Shown here one piece after another: positions 1 through 9,906 of a stretch of DNA of 64,000 bases. The first letter of the stretch is position 1. Each line of letters opens with the position of its first letter. The notes beneath the pieces are model-generated. The model was not told where the DNA came from. It saw nothing but the letters and a program-made list of their open reading frames with translations, and made no database searches. The position numbers were made by a program, and so were the translations under genes. Source of the stretch: Neisseria sp. Marseille-Q6792 (GTDB lineage Bacteria > Pseudomonadota > Gammaproteobacteria > Burkholderiales > Neisseriaceae); assembly GCF_943181435.1 (NCBI RefSeq), contig NZ_OW969598.1:806001-870000 (forward strand), in the 5' to 3' direction.

Positions 1-282
1 TATGCAATGCACCAAGGCAAAGGGGCGGACTTGCAGGTGATGAAATACGCACAAGCCTTGCGCGCTCAAGGTTTCAATGTAATGCAGCATTCCGGCTATC
101 AAAGCCTGAAAGCGCAAATGAAAAAAGCCGACAACAGCGGCGCGCGCTTTGCCCTGATTGTCGCGCAAGACGAACTGGCGAACGGTACGGTTACGCTCAA
201 AGACATGAACGGCACACACGGTCAACAAACCGTCGCCACCGAGGATTTAACCCCTACTTTACAACAATGGAAGAACGCATAA
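1..282 (+). CDS. hisS: Histidyl-tRNA synthetase, C-terminal end (partial)
   Basis: Only the last 93 codons lie in the window; the frame is open from base 1. They encode the C-terminal anticodon-binding domain of class II histidyl-tRNA synthetase, which charges tRNA-His in the cytoplasm. The segment GARFALIVAQDEL, followed by a strand ending in the QQTVA stretch and a final helix, is typical of this domain. The catalytic core is upstream of the window. The stop codon abuts the next start (283) with no gap, so the two genes are probably co-transcribed, as hisS and yfgM are in many proteobacteria. Confidence 0.9.
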   Translation, partial: YAMHQGKGADLQVMKYAQALRAQGFNVMQHSGYQSLKAQMKKADNSGARFALIVAQDELANGTVTLKDMNGTHGQQTVATEDLTPTLQQWKNA

Positions 283-912
283 ATGGCAGCCCATCTCGAA
301 GAACAACAAGAGTTAGACAATTTTAAATATTTTTGGAAAACCACGGGCAAATGGCTGTTTGCCCTGCTGATTTTGGCAGCACTCGGCTACTTGGGATACA
401 CGGTTTACCAAAACCGTGCGGCTTCCCAAAATCAGGAAGCGGCGGCGGTGCTAGCAAACATCGTGGAAAAGGCGCAAAACAAAGCCCCGCAAAGCGAAAT
501 TAATGCCGAATTGACCAAACTCCAACAAAGCTACCCGCATTCCATTTCCGCCGCCCAAGCCACGCTGATGGCGGCGGCAACCGAATTTGACGCGCAGCGT
601 TACGATGTTGCCGAAGGCCATTTGAAATGGGTGTTGTCCAACCAAAAAGACAGCCTGATTCAGGCGTTGGCGGCGCAGCGTCTGGGCGTTGTGTTGTTGC
701 AACAAAAAAAATACGATGCCGCGCTTGCCGCACTCGACACGCCGGTTGAGGCGGACTTCGCCCCCCTGCTGATGGAAACTAAAGGCGATGTTTATGCCGC
801 ACAGGGAAAAAGCCAGGAAGCCTTAAAAAACTACGGTCAGGCTTTGGAAAAAATGCCTCAAGATTCTGTCGGTCGCGAATTGGTTCAAATGAAACTCGAT
901 TCGCTGAAATAA
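283..912 (+). CDS. YfgM-family TPR membrane protein (ancillary SecYEG subunit)
   Basis: A 209-residue protein. A short cytoplasmic N-terminus (about residues 1-22) is followed by one transmembrane helix (about 23-42, LFALLILAALGYLGYTVY) and a periplasmic domain with TPR-like helices. This is the layout of the YfgM family, known in E. coli as a PpiD partner at the Sec translocon with a role in trafficking periplasmic proteins. The placement directly after hisS is the usual one for yfgM. The family call rests on architecture, length and context; the exact role in Neisseria is inferred. An inverted uptake-sequence pair just after the stop probably ends the transcript. Confidence 0.8.
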   Translation: MAAHLEEQQELDNFKYFWKTTGKWLFALLILAALGYLGYTVYQNRAASQNQEAAAVLANIVEKAQNKAPQSEINAELTKLQQSYPHSISAAQATLMAAATEFDAQRYDVAEGHLKWVLSNQKDSLIQALAAQRLGVVLLQQKKYDAALAALDTPVEADFAPLLMETKGDVYAAQGKSQEALKNYGQALEKMPQDSVGRELVQMKLDSLK

Positions 913-951
913 ATGCCGTCTGAAATGCCGCCCTCTCTTCAGACGGCATTT
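912..951 (+). terminator. Inverted DUS pair after yfgM
   Basis: ATGCCGTCTGAA at about 913-924 and its reverse complement at about 939-950 flank a 14-base loop. This is the standard neisserial terminator made from two DNA uptake sequences. Confidence 0.75.
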
Positions 952-1061
952 CAGACAATACTATCCTACGGCGATTCTCGTAAAACCATCCGCCGTGTCC
1001 CAACGGACACCTGCTCGTGTTCAGTTCTACCGAACGGCACTTGACACAGAAAGACTCAATC

Positions 1062-2519
1062 ATGAAACCCACCATCGCGCTTGTCGGCCGCCCCAACGTC
1101 GGCAAATCTACCTTGTTCAACCGTTTGACGCGCACCAAAGACGCGCTCGTGCACGACCTGCCCGGTCTGACCCGCGACCGCCATTACGGACACGGCAAAG
1201 TCGGCAGCAAACCTTATTTGGTCATCGATACCGGCGGTTTTGAGCCGGTTGTGGATAGCGGCATTTTGCACGAAATGGCAAAACAAACCTTGCAGGCTGT
1301 CGATGAAGCCGATGCAGTTGTGTTTTTGGTGGACGGCCGTACCGGTTTAACACCGCAAGACAAGATTATTGCCGACCGTTTGCGCCAAAGCCCGCGCCCT
1401 GTTTATTTGGCTGTGAATAAAGGCGAAGGGGGCAATAGGGCCGTACTTGCCGCCGAGTTCTACGAGCTGGCATTGGGCGAGCCGCACGTTATTTCCGGCG
1501 CGCACGGCGACGGCGTGTATTATCTGATTGAAGATATTTTGGAAACCTTCCCTGAGCCTGAAAAGGAAGAGGAAGAAGCGAAACATCCTGTTTTTGCTGT
1601 AATCGGCCGTCCAAATGTCGGTAAATCGACCTTGGTAAACGCTATTCTCGGCGAAGAACGTGTGATTGCCTTCGATATGGCAGGTACGACGCGCGACAGT
1701 ATCCATATCGATTTCGAGCGCGAAGGCAAACCGTTTACCATCATCGATACCGCAGGCGTGCGCCGTCGCGGCAAAGTGGACGAAGCAGTGGAAAAGTTCT
1801 CCGTTATCAAAGCGATGCAGGCGGTTGAAGCGGCAAACGTCGCTGTTTTGGTGTTGGACGCGCAACAGGACATTGCTGACCAAGATGCCACGATTGCAGG
1901 TTTTGCCTTGGAAGCAGGACGCGCGCTGGTAGTTGCCGTCAACAAATGGGACGGCATCAGCGAAGAGCGGCGCGAGCAAGAGAAACGCGATATCAACCGC
2001 AAACTGTATTTCCTCGATTTTGCTAAGTTCCACTTTATTTCCGCGTTGAAAGAACGCGGCATAGACGGATTGTTCGACAGCATTCAAGCTGCCTACAATG
2101 CGGCAATGATTAAGATGCCGACGCCGAAAATCACGCGCGTCCTGCAAAGCGCGATCGAGCGTCAGCAACCGCCGCGTGCTGGCTTGGTGCGCCCGAAAAT
2201 GCGCTATGCCCACCAAGGCGGTATGAACCCACCCGTAATTGTGGTACACGGCAATTCGCTACACGCGATTTCCGACAGCTATACGCGCTATCTGACCCAA
2301 ACATTCCGCAAAGCCTTCAACCTGCAAGGCACGCCGTTGCGAATTCAATACAATGTTTCGGAAAACCCGTATGAAAATGCGGAAGACAAACCGAAGAAAA
2401 AACCGCTGCGCCGCGTCAGCCTGAGCAACCGTATTGAGAAACGCGAAGGCCGCAAGGAAGAGAAAAACCGCTTCAAGAAGAAAACCAAAGTCAGCGTGAA
2501 AAAACAATTCAGCAAATAA
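1062..2519 (+). CDS. der: Ribosome-assembly GTPase Der (EngA)
   Basis: A 485-residue cytoplasmic GTPase with two tandem G domains and a C-terminal KH-like domain, needed for maturation of the 50S subunit. The first P-loop is GRPNVGKST at the N-terminus with DTGG as its G3 motif and NKGE-type G4; the second P-loop, GRPNVGKST, starts near residue 185 with DTAG and NKWD. The C-terminus is lysine- and arginine-rich. The ATG at 1062 was chosen over an in-frame ATG at 1017 because the protein then begins [16 protein letters not shown], as the family does. It follows hisS and yfgM as in many beta- and gammaproteobacteria. Confidence 0.96.
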   Translation: MKPTIALVGRPNVGKSTLFNRLTRTKDALVHDLPGLTRDRHYGHGKVGSKPYLVIDTGGFEPVVDSGILHEMAKQTLQAVDEADAVVFLVDGRTGLTPQDKIIADRLRQSPRPVYLAVNKGEGGNRAVLAAEFYELALGEPHVISGAHGDGVYYLIEDILETFPEPEKEEEEAKHPVFAVIGRPNVGKSTLVNAILGEERVIAFDMAGTTRDSIHIDFEREGKPFTIIDTAGVRRRGKVDEAVEKFSVIKAMQAVEAANVAVLVLDAQQDIADQDATIAGFALEAGRALVVAVNKWDGISEERREQEKRDINRKLYFLDFAKFHFISALKERGIDGLFDSIQAAYNAAMIKMPTPKITRVLQSAIERQQPPRAGLVRPKMRYAHQGGMNPPVIVVHGNSLHAISDSYTRYLTQTFRKAFNLQGTPLRIQYNVSENPYENAEDKPKKKPLRRVSLSNRIEKREGRKEEKNRFKKKTKVSVKKQFSK

Positions 2520-2549
2520 TTCCCGACATTTCAAACAATAGGAAACATT

Positions 2550-3449
2550 ATGTGGTTCAAGCAGATTAGTTTTTATCCGCTCAACAAAGAAAAGCTGCCT
2601 GAGGCGGACGTACTTGCCGACAAACTTGCTGAAGCTGAATTTACCCATTGCCAAGGCTTAGACTGGTTCAGCGAAGGCTTTACCGCACCGGTTTCATTCT
2701 CACCGGAACTCGTTTTCCCTGCCGACTTTACCTTGCGCGTCGCCCTGAAAAAAGAGGAAAAAGTCCTGCCCGCCGGCGTCATCCGCGATATTTTGGAAGA
2801 GAAGGTAGCGGAAATCCAAAACAATGAAGCCCGCAATGTCGGTCGCAAAGAAAAACAAGAGCTTAAAGAGCAAATTACAGACGACCTACTGCCCCGTGCA
2901 TTTACCCGCAGCAGCCGTACTGAAGCAGTGTTTAACACCCGCCACGGCTACCTGCTCGTCAATAACGCGGCTTCCGCCAAAGCGGAAAACATCCTGACCA
3001 AGCTGCGCGAAGCCTTGGGCGGTTTGGAAGCCTCACTGCCGAATACCAAGCAATCGCCCTCTTCCCTGATGACCGGCTGGCTGTTGCAAGGACATTGCGA
3101 AGGCGGTTTTGAATTAGACAGCGATTGCGAACTCAAAGGTACGGGCGATATTGTTCCCATCGTCAAAGTATCCAAACAAGATTTAACCGCCGACGAAGTG
3201 GTTCAACACGTCAAAAACGGTAAGACCGTAACCCAGCTCGGTTTGGTTTGGCGCGAACAAATCGCCTTTATCCTCACTCAAGACTTCACACTCAAGCGCA
3301 TCCAATACCTCGACGTATTGCAGGAAGAAGCCGAAAGCAACGGTGACGATGCCGCCAGTCTTGCCTTCGCCTCGCAAATCCTGATGGCGGAATCCGTCAG
3401 CACCATGTTGGAAGAGCTGGTTTCCTATTTGGGCGGCTGGCAAGATTGA
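2550..3449 (+). CDS. rdgC: Recombination-associated protein RdgC
   Basis: A 299-residue protein beginning MWFKQISFYPL, the usual RdgC N-terminus. RdgC forms a ring-shaped dimer that binds double-stranded DNA and limits RecA loading; in Neisseria it has been linked to efficient pilin antigenic variation. Length and end-to-end similarity fit the family. It starts 30 bases after der with a reasonable ribosome site (AGGAAAC) and may share its transcript. A single uptake sequence core (TTCAGACGGC) lies just after the stop. Nothing in the reading frame looks damaged. Confidence 0.93.
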   Translation: MWFKQISFYPLNKEKLPEADVLADKLAEAEFTHCQGLDWFSEGFTAPVSFSPELVFPADFTLRVALKKEEKVLPAGVIRDILEEKVAEIQNNEARNVGRKEKQELKEQITDDLLPRAFTRSSRTEAVFNTRHGYLLVNNAASAKAENILTKLREALGGLEASLPNTKQSPSSLMTGWLLQGHCEGGFELDSDCELKGTGDIVPIVKVSKQDLTADEVVQHVKNGKTVTQLGLVWREQIAFILTQDFTLKRIQYLDVLQEEAESNGDDAASLAFASQILMAESVSTMLEELVSYLGGWQD

Positions 3450-3510
3450 TTTTTCAGACGGCTTTTACACGACAAAATACCGTCAACCAAAATCCAATGG
3501 AATAACCCTT

Positions 3511-3927
3511 ATGCTTAAACATCTCGCATTCCTACTGCCCGCCATGATGTTCGCCCTCCCCACTTCGGCCGCCGTTCTGACTTCCTATCAAGAACCAGGC
3601 TGCACCTACGACGGCGATGTCGGCAAAGACGGTAAACCCGCCGGCAAAGGCACATGGCGCTGCCAAGACGGGCGCAACTATACCGGTTCGTTTAAAAACG
3701 GCAAGTTCGACGGACAAGGCGTTTATACCGTTGCCGCCAACCGCGAAATATTTATCGAACCGTTCAATTCCGACAGTACCAAATTCCGCAACATGGTACT
3801 CTCGGGCACATTCAAAAAAGGCTTGGCACACGGCAGATTTACCGTCTCGCAAAACGGCGAAACCCTCTTCATTATGAAATGCGAAAACGGCATGATTAAA
3901 GAAGTGAAACTGCCCAAAAACAAATAA
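3511..3927 (+). CDS. Secreted MORN-repeat-like hypothetical protein
   Basis: A 138-residue protein with a signal peptide (about residues 1-20, ending TSAA). The mature part has repeats of the MORN type: [29 protein letters not shown] and [13 protein letters not shown]. Two cysteines in the N-terminal part and one near the C-terminus could form disulfides in the periplasm. MORN modules are structural and do not name an activity, so the function is unknown. It lies between rdgC and dcd on the same strand, with 61 bases before it and 65 after. An uptake sequence (3936-3947) follows the stop. Confidence 0.7.
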   Translation: MLKHLAFLLPAMMFALPTSAAVLTSYQEPGCTYDGDVGKDGKPAGKGTWRCQDGRNYTGSFKNGKFDGQGVYTVAANREIFIEPFNSDSTKFRNMVLSGTFKKGLAHGRFTVSQNGETLFIMKCENGMIKEVKLPKNK

Positions 3928-3992
3928 GCCCCGTTTTCAGACGGCATCCCCGAATGCTTTGTCCGAACATCAAAAGAAACAAGGAAAACATT

Positions 3993-4559
3993 ATGAGCAT
4001 CAAGTCCGACAAATGGATACGCCGCATGAGCGAAGAATTCGGCATGATCGACCCCTTCGAGCCGAACCAAATCAAAGAAGCCGACGGCAAACGCATCATC
4101 TCCTACGGCACGTCCAGCTACGGCTACGATATCCGCTGTGCAAACGAATTTAAAATTTTTACCAACATCAACAGCACCATCGTCGATCCCAAAAACTTCG
4201 ATCCCAAAAACTTCGTTACCGTCGAAGACGACTGCTGCATCATCCCGCCCAATTCCTTCGCACTGGCGCGCACGGTCGAATATTTCCGCATCCCGCGCAA
4301 CGTCCTGACCGTCTGCTTGGGCAAATCCACCTACGCCCGCTGCGGCATCATCGTCAACGTTACCCCGTTCGAACCGGAATGGGAAGGCTACGTTACCCTC
4401 GAATTTTCCAACACCACCCCCCTGCCCGCCAAAATCTACGCCGGCGAAGGTGTGGCGCAAGTCCTCTTCTTCGAGAGCGACGAAATCTGTGAAACCTCAT
4501 ACAAAGACCGCAACGGCAAATATATGGGGCAAACCGGCGTTACCCTGCCTAAAGCCTGA
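3993..4559 (+). CDS. dcd: dCTP deaminase
   Basis: A 188-residue homotrimeric enzyme that deaminates dCTP to dUTP, feeding dTTP synthesis. Visible family motifs are [12 protein letters not shown] near the N-terminus, the catalytic stretch KSTYARCGI with the conserved Ser and Arg, and [14 protein letters not shown] with the catalytic Glu. The start at 3993 (MSIKSDKW) is preferred over the ATG at 3954 because of the ribosome site AAGGAAA and the family N-terminus. A 15-base direct repeat at about 4185-4214 encodes DPKNF twice. The gene ends in an inverted uptake-sequence pair shared with the convergent gene. Confidence 0.95.
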   Translation: MSIKSDKWIRRMSEEFGMIDPFEPNQIKEADGKRIISYGTSSYGYDIRCANEFKIFTNINSTIVDPKNFDPKNFVTVEDDCCIIPPNSFALARTVEYFRIPRNVLTVCLGKSTYARCGIIVNVTPFEPEWEGYVTLEFSNTTPLPAKIYAGEGVAQVLFFESDEICETSYKDRNGKYMGQTGVTLPKA

Positions 4560-4566
4560 AATATAA

Positions 4567-4604
4567 ATGCCGTCTGAACCGTATCATCCGGTTTCAGACG
4601 GCAT
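4567..4604. terminator. Bidirectional inverted DUS pair between dcd and SIMPL gene
   Basis: ATGCCGTCTGAA (4567-4578) and TTCAGACGGCAT (4593-4604) form a hairpin between two convergent genes, so it can terminate both. Confidence 0.8.
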
Positions 4605-4622
4605 CTACCTGTTTATCCGTGG

Positions 4623-5327
4623 TTAGAACTGAACCGTTCCATTGACACTGATGCTGATTTCCTCCACACCCGGCGCGGCGGAATCCGTACCCTCCACGCC
4701 GTAACTTGCCGCCATCGGCATGGCACGAAGCATTTTTGCCTGAGCAGCTCCCCCACCCGCAATATGGCTGCCGATGTGTCCCAAATTTAATTTGACGATT
4801 TTATAACCGGACGTACCCAATATGCCCGACAACTTGTCGGCACGCGCCTTGAAACGCAAAATAGCATCTTTACTGACCTGATCGATAACCTCGTTTCGGC
4901 GTTCACGCGACACATAAAAATCCGTATATTCCAATGCGGCATCTGCCTGAACATCGGCAATAAAACGGTTTAACTCATCAAAATCCCTACCTTCGACCTT
5001 AAATTCCGCACGCTCCTCCCAACCTGTTTGAATGCGTCTGCCGTTGGTATATTGATAGCGCGGCATCGCACTGCGCGATACCAATTCGGTTTTAAAGCTA
5101 CCATTTTTTGATTTTCTGGTGAAATTGTTGAATTTTTTAACAAACTCGGCATTGACGGCATTTTTGTCCCGTCCTTCCGCCGTCACTTGGAAACGTGCGG
5201 ACATCGTATCCTGAGCCACCTCGACACCAGCCGATTCGGAAAATTCAACAATATTGTAATTCAATGCCTCAGCCGCCGTCGGAAAAGATACCGCCAATAG
5301 GGAAGCCGCCAAAATAGAACGCAACAT
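4623..5327 (-). CDS. Periplasmic SIMPL-domain (DUF541) protein
   Basis: A 234-residue protein with a clear signal peptide (MLRSILAASLLAVSFPTAAEA). The mature part matches the SIMPL/DUF541 fold: an early strand with VAQDTMSARFQV, the helix carrying NAEFVKKFNNF, and a C-terminal ISISVNGTVQF strand. SIMPL proteins (E. coli YggE, BP26) are periplasmic or outer-membrane associated and have been linked to oxidative stress and channel-like assemblies, but no enzymatic role is settled. It is transcribed toward dcd and shares the terminator with it. It is divergent from the glycosyltransferase gene, with 131 bases between the starts. Confidence 0.82.
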   Translation of the reverse strand: MLRSILAASLLAVSFPTAAEALNYNIVEFSESAGVEVAQDTMSARFQVTAEGRDKNAVNAEFVKKFNNFTRKSKNGSFKTELVSRSAMPRYQYTNGRRIQTGWEERAEFKVEGRDFDELNRFIADVQADAALEYTDFYVSRERRNEVIDQVSKDAILRFKARADKLSGILGTSGYKIVKLNLGHIGSHIAGGGAAQAKMLRAMPMAASYGVEGTDSAAPGVEEISISVNGTVQF

Positions 5328-5458
5328 ATCCGTATCCTCACTTATAAAACCGCCAATCTAGCATATCGGTATGCTAAATTGCGTTAGCGTAAGGCAACAA
5401 TTTAAATATTCGATCGGCCTGCCTTATAATAACCGTCTTTCCGATACGGAATCACATT

Positions 5459-6667
5459 ATGTCCGAACCGTTGCACGTCCTCGTCATCCCCTCATGGTAT
5501 CCGCAATCCGAACAGGATGTGGACGGAATATTTTTCCAAAATCAAGCACAGGCCCTCCAACGCAAAGGCATCAAAACCGCCGTGCTTGCACCGATGTTCC
5601 GCTACTTGCGCAAAGAACCGGCAAGCATCCTGACCGGCCCTTACGGTTTTACCCAATACCGGCAAAAAAGTTTGGACATCTATGCATGGCGCAGCATGTA
5701 TTTCTTCCCCCGTTTTCCGCTAATCGACATCGACCGCATCCGCTGGGTGCGAGCAGGATTAAAGGCCTTTGATCGCTATATCGGGGAAAACGGCATTCCC
5801 GACATCATCCATGCCCACTGTATGAACTATGCTGGCATACTTGCCTTCAAGATTTCCCAAAAATACGGCATCCCCTATGTCATCACGGAACACAGCAGCA
5901 CCATTACGCGCGGTTTGGTGCGCCCGCACCAATGGCAGCCTATGAAAAATGCGGCGGCACACGCCTCCGCACTGCTCGCTGTCAGCCGCCGTTTCGCCCA
6001 AGTCCTGCAACATCAATACGGCACTACATGGCAATATCTGCCTAACATTCTGGGTAACATCTTTACCCGAACCTTCAATCCCCCGCAAATCAACCGTCCG
6101 GACAAATATTTTACCTTCTGCACTGTCTCCCATCTGCGCCGACTAAAAGGACATGATGTCCTCCTGTCCGCCTTTGCCCGTGCTCTGGCAAAACACCCCA
6201 ACCTCCGTTTGAATATCGGCGGCAGCGGACAGGAAGAAACAAACCTGAAACGGCAGGCACGTCAGTTGGGAATTGCCCATGCCGTTACATTTTTAGGCGC
6301 ATTACAGCCCGAAGCAGTATTGGATTTGATGAGGAACAGCAACGCATTTGTCCTTGCCAGCCGCACAGAAACCTTCGGCGTGGTCTATATCGAAGCACTG
6401 TCCCAAGGATTGCCCGTCATTGCAACACGCTGCGGCGGTGCGGAATCTATTGTTTCAGACGGCAACGGATATTTGGTTCCTGTTGACGACGACGATGCCC
6501 TTGCCGACGCACTTATCAAAATGTATGAACACCACTCTGATTTTGAACCTGCCCGACTTAGGAAAAACTGTCTGAACGAATTTGGCGAAAATGCCGTTAT
6601 AGACAGGTTGATCGGCATTTTCCGACAGGCAATCGCAGAATACGGTAAGAAAATACCGATGAAATAG
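5459..6667 (+). CDS. GT4-family glycosyltransferase
   Basis: A 402-residue protein with the two-Rossmann GT-B layout of GT4 retaining glycosyltransferases. The N-terminal half opens with LHVLVIPSWYPQSEQD and carries HAHCMNYAG; the C-terminal half has VSHLRRLKGHD, GGSGQEE and the donor-binding E-x7-E motif in ASRTETFGVVYIEALSQG, followed by GGAESIVSDGNGYLVP. It likely transfers a sugar onto lipooligosaccharide, a capsule precursor or a protein-linked glycan, but the acceptor cannot be read from the sequence. No phase-variable homopolymer tract is visible, unlike lgtA or pglA. The phoH gene follows 38 bases later on the same strand. Confidence 0.85.
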   Translation: MSEPLHVLVIPSWYPQSEQDVDGIFFQNQAQALQRKGIKTAVLAPMFRYLRKEPASILTGPYGFTQYRQKSLDIYAWRSMYFFPRFPLIDIDRIRWVRAGLKAFDRYIGENGIPDIIHAHCMNYAGILAFKISQKYGIPYVITEHSSTITRGLVRPHQWQPMKNAAAHASALLAVSRRFAQVLQHQYGTTWQYLPNILGNIFTRTFNPPQINRPDKYFTFCTVSHLRRLKGHDVLLSAFARALAKHPNLRLNIGGSGQEETNLKRQARQLGIAHAVTFLGALQPEAVLDLMRNSNAFVLASRTETFGVVYIEALSQGLPVIATRCGGAESIVSDGNGYLVPVDDDDALADALIKMYEHHSDFEPARLRKNCLNEFGENAVIDRLIGIFRQAIAEYGKKIPMK

Positions 6668-6705
6668 ATTAAAATCACACAATATCCAACTATTCGGACC
6701 TTCAT

Positions 6706-7659
6706 ATGACACATACCGTCCACCTGCATTTAGAAGAAACCGACAACTTGGCGTTGCAGCGTCTGTGCGGTTCTTTTGACAACAACCTTGATTTACTTGC
6801 CAAAGCACTCGATATCCACATCAGCCGCCGTTTTGAACATTTCACTTTCAACGGCGCATTTGCACACGCCGGCAAACGCGCACTGCTCAAACTCTTGGAA
6901 ACGGCGCAGACGCGCGACCTAAACGACGGCGACATCAGGCTTGCCGCCGTCGAAGCCCAAACCGAAGATGCCGGTCATCAAGAAAAAAACCATGACCACG
7001 CCTATTATTTCCGCACCAAACGCGGCAGCATCGGCGGCAGGACACCCAGACAAAACGGCTATATCCGCGCCCTGCTCAACCACGATATCGTATTCGGGCT
7101 GGGGCCCGCAGGCACGGGGAAAACCTATCTTGCCGTCGCCGCCGCCGTTGACGCAATGGAAAAACACCAAATCGAACGCATCGTTTTAGTCCGGCCTGCC
7201 GTCGAAGCCGGTGAGAAACTGGGTTTTCTGCCCGGTGACCTGACCCAGAAAGTCGATCCCTACCTTCGTCCGCTTTATGATGCCCTCTATGACCTGATGG
7301 GCTTCGACCGTGTAACCAAGCTGATTGAAAAAGGTCTAATTGAGATTGCCCCGCTCGCCTATATGCGCGGTAGGACGCTCAACAGCGCATACATCATCCT
7401 CGACGAGGCACAAAATACCACGCCCGAACAAATGAAAATGTTCCTGACCCGCATCGGATTTGGTGCGAAAGCCGTCATTACCGGCGACATCAGCCAGATT
7501 GACCTGCCCAAAAACATCAAATCAGGATTGAAAGACGCACGTGAGAAACTGCACGATGTAGAAGGCCTGTATTTCCACACCTTTACCAGTGAAGACGTCG
7601 TCCGGCATCCTTTAGTGCAAAAAATCGTCGAAGCCTACGAATCAGCAGAACACTGCTGA
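6706..7659 (+). CDS. PhoH-family ATPase (YbeZ-like)
   Basis: A 317-residue cytoplasmic P-loop ATPase. The Walker A motif is GPAGTGKT near residue 131 and the Walker B is AYIILDEAQN; RPAVEAGEKLGFLPGDL and TGDISQIDLP are diagnostic of PhoH-like proteins. The E. coli homologue YbeZ works with YbeY in rRNA maturation; whether the Neisseria protein does so is inferred. In many bacteria ybeY follows directly, but here it does not: a strong terminator and non-coding DNA come next. The N-terminal 100 residues are the usual accessory region of this family. Confidence 0.88.
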   Translation: MTHTVHLHLEETDNLALQRLCGSFDNNLDLLAKALDIHISRRFEHFTFNGAFAHAGKRALLKLLETAQTRDLNDGDIRLAAVEAQTEDAGHQEKNHDHAYYFRTKRGSIGGRTPRQNGYIRALLNHDIVFGLGPAGTGKTYLAVAAAVDAMEKHQIERIVLVRPAVEAGEKLGFLPGDLTQKVDPYLRPLYDALYDLMGFDRVTKLIEKGLIEIAPLAYMRGRTLNSAYIILDEAQNTTPEQMKMFLTRIGFGAKAVITGDISQIDLPKNIKSGLKDAREKLHDVEGLYFHTFTSEDVVRHPLVQKIVEAYESAEHC

Positions 7660-7704
7660 TACGGATGCCGTCTGAACCTTGATGCACAATCAACCGCACA
7701 AACA

Positions 7705-7740
7705 AAAACGGATACGGAAGCAGGATTCCGTATCCGTTTT
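7705..7740 (+). terminator. Rho-independent terminator after phoH
   Basis: AAAACGGATACGGA (7705-7718) pairs with TCCGTATCCGTTTT (7727-7740) around an 8-base loop and ends in T residues. An uptake sequence (about 7666) precedes it. Confidence 0.8.
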
Positions 7741-8208
7741 ATCTGACTACCCTTATCTGCCCGATTATCCTTCTTGCACCTGATTACTCCGCCCATGCAA
7801 AATATCGCCGAAATTTCACAATTGCGCACCAACCTCACTTTCTCCACAGACGACACGCTCGCCTTGTGCGCCATCACATTTAACGGCGGCATCGGCTATT
7901 AAACTTGTACAACCCAAACCGCTGGACGGCAAATCCAATGCGCCCGCAACGAAAAAATAGAAAATGCCGTCTGAAAAAATCAGACGGCATCCGTTTTATT
8001 GGCTCAAGAGATTAAAAACCAATCAATCATACAATTCTAATCGGCTGCTCAAACGCCTACCAAAATAAAACAACGCTGCACACAGGGAAAAATTTATTAA
8101 ACAGCCTGATTCTAAAGAATTTATACCGTTTCCAAGATAGGGGCATATGCGGTCGGAAACCTTTCCGGCATTACTCCCCGTCCGTTAACCATTATTGTTG
8201 ATTCGCGC
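7741..8208. other. Gap between phoH and pcnB
   Basis: This stretch has no convincing full gene. A 35-codon frame at 7795-7902 on the plus strand (starting MQNIAEISQLRTNLTF) may be a gene remnant, but I do not recognise it. An inverted uptake-sequence pair follows at 7964-7990. The rest (7991-8208) is AT-rich with no feature I can name. Confidence 0.5.
7964..7990. terminator. Inverted DUS pair
   Basis: ATGCCGTCTGAA (7964-7975) and TCAGACGGCAT (7980-7990) form a tight hairpin with a short loop, after the possible small remnant ORF. Confidence 0.6.
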
Positions 8209-9558
8209 CTACAGAACCTGATCAGGTTTACGCCTTCTGCGGCGGCGTTTTTTAGCCTGCCCTTCATTCTTGCCGTATCGGACAGACGGTTGATTTTTGG
8301 TCATCTCGGCCCGCTGCTCAGGTGATGCCGTCTGAAACGCCGTCCACCAATCGACAAGTGTACGGTCCGCATCGCCGACTGCCGCACGCAGTATCAGAAA
8401 ATCATAAGCGGCACGGAAACGCGCTTGTGCAAACAGTTTATGCGGCCTTGTCCCCCTCCTGTTTTCAAACTGCGGCTGAAACAACCAAATTTCACGCATA
8501 GTGGCAGAAAAACGCTGGGGAACGCCCCAACCACGCTCCACCGTATCGCGCAAGGTATTCATCGCCTCCGACAAGGCGTGTGAAGGTTTCAAACCCTGTT
8601 GCAGGTTTACTTTCCAATGGCGGTTTAATTCCGGCCACATTAATGCCGCCAACACGAAGCCGACCGAAACCGATTTGTCGGCGCGCAAGCGTTCGTCGGT
8701 ATTTTTAAGGGCAAGGCCTATCATTTTCCCATCCATGCCGTCTGAAATGTTCAGTGCATTAAACAGGGGATGGATATCATCAGGAACATCAAATTCTTTC
8801 AAACGCTTCAAGCATTCTCGCGCGTGTCCTGAAAACAACAACTTCATAATCTCATCAAACAGCCTTGCCACCGGCTCGTGTTTCAGACGGCCTATTGATT
8901 CGGCAATAGGTCCGGCGGTCGCTTGCGACAATTCGAATCCCAATTTCCCCGACAGGCGGATTGCCCTTAAAATCCTGACAGGGTCTTCCTGATACCGTTC
9001 GGCGGCATTACCGATCATCACCAGCTTCCGTTCGGCAATATCGTCCATGCCGTTGTGGAAATCCAAAATTTCTTCTTTTTCCGGATCGTAATACAACGCG
9101 TTGCAGGTAAAGTCGCGCCTCATGGCATCTTCTTCGATACTGCCGTAGGTATTGTCTTTCATAATCCTGCCGCGTGCATTCTGATGTACTTTCGCACCGC
9201 CCCGAAAAGTCGTTACCTCAATCACTTCCGCACCGTTCATCACATGAACGATTTGGAAACGCCTGCCGATGATGCGGCTGCGGCGGAAAAGTTTGTGCAC
9301 CTGTTCCGGCGTGGCATCGGTCGCCACATCAAAATCTTTAGGCTCGATACCGAGCAGCAAATCCCTAACCGCCCCCCCGACAACATAAGCCTGGAAGCCT
9401 GCCTCCTTCAGACGGCATATGACTTTCTCAGCGGCAAAACTCAACATTTCGGCACGGATGTTGTGCCTTTCCAAAGGTATGACCGTTTTACCTTCCACTT
9501 TTTTGCCACCGCGCCCGGAAGGAAGTATTTTATTCAACCATTTTTTCAACATAAACAC
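8209..9558 (-). CDS. pcnB: Poly(A) polymerase I
   Basis: A 449-residue class II nucleotidyltransferase that adds 3' poly(A) tails to RNA and promotes its decay. The N-terminal catalytic motif is [12 protein letters not shown] with [12 protein letters not shown] supplying the metal-binding aspartates, then [16 protein letters not shown] and [29 protein letters not shown] marks the poly(A) polymerase/CCA-adding family; the long, highly basic C-terminus ([12 protein letters not shown]) marks PcnB and not a CCA-adding enzyme. An uptake core in its coding sequence (about 8885) is of the AG type. The start at 9558 or two codons downstream is equally plausible. Confidence 0.92.
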
Positions 9559-9684
9559 TCTGACCCGGAAGGCAGCGTCCCCTCGGGCAACCGTTTTCAG
9601 ACGGCATCAAACAGCAATAATGCAGGATACCGAAAAAATACATACAAAAGGCGTAGAAACTACGCCGTCCGATTTACCGCTTTA

Positions 9685-9841
9685 TATAGTGGATTAAATT
9701 TAAATCAGGACAAGGCGACGAAGCCGCAGACAGTACAAATAGTACGGAACCGATTCACTTGGTGCTTCAGCACCTTAGAGAATCGTTCTCTTTGAGCTAA
9801 GGCGAGACAACGCTGTACTGGTTTAAATTTAATCCACTATA
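9685..9841. repeat. Correia repeat (CREE), full-length type
   Basis: The inverted termini TATAGTGGATTAAATTT (from 9685) and AAATTTAATCCACTATA (to 9841) bound a 157-base element. The interior has the typical Correia block ACAAGGCGACGAAGCCGCAGACAGTACAAATAGTACGG. Correia elements are non-autonomous repeats that can carry promoters, IHF sites and RNase III sites. This one sits just upstream of pcnB (on its 5' side) and 65 bases from the IS copy, at the left edge of the TPS island. Confidence 0.9.
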
Positions 9842-9906
9842 CATGCGGAAATGCGTCATTATAGCAGATTGCTTATCAAAAAAATCAGACCCTGCCGTTA
9901 CCGGCA

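Noticed and set aside
4185..4214. 15-base direct repeat in dcd as a possible recent duplication
   Set aside because: DPKNF-type doublets occur in related Dcd proteins as I recall, and the frame is intact.
7795..7902. 35-codon ORF as a real gene
   Set aside because: It has no strong ribosome site, no recognised motif and lies after a terminator; kept only as a note in the gap entry.
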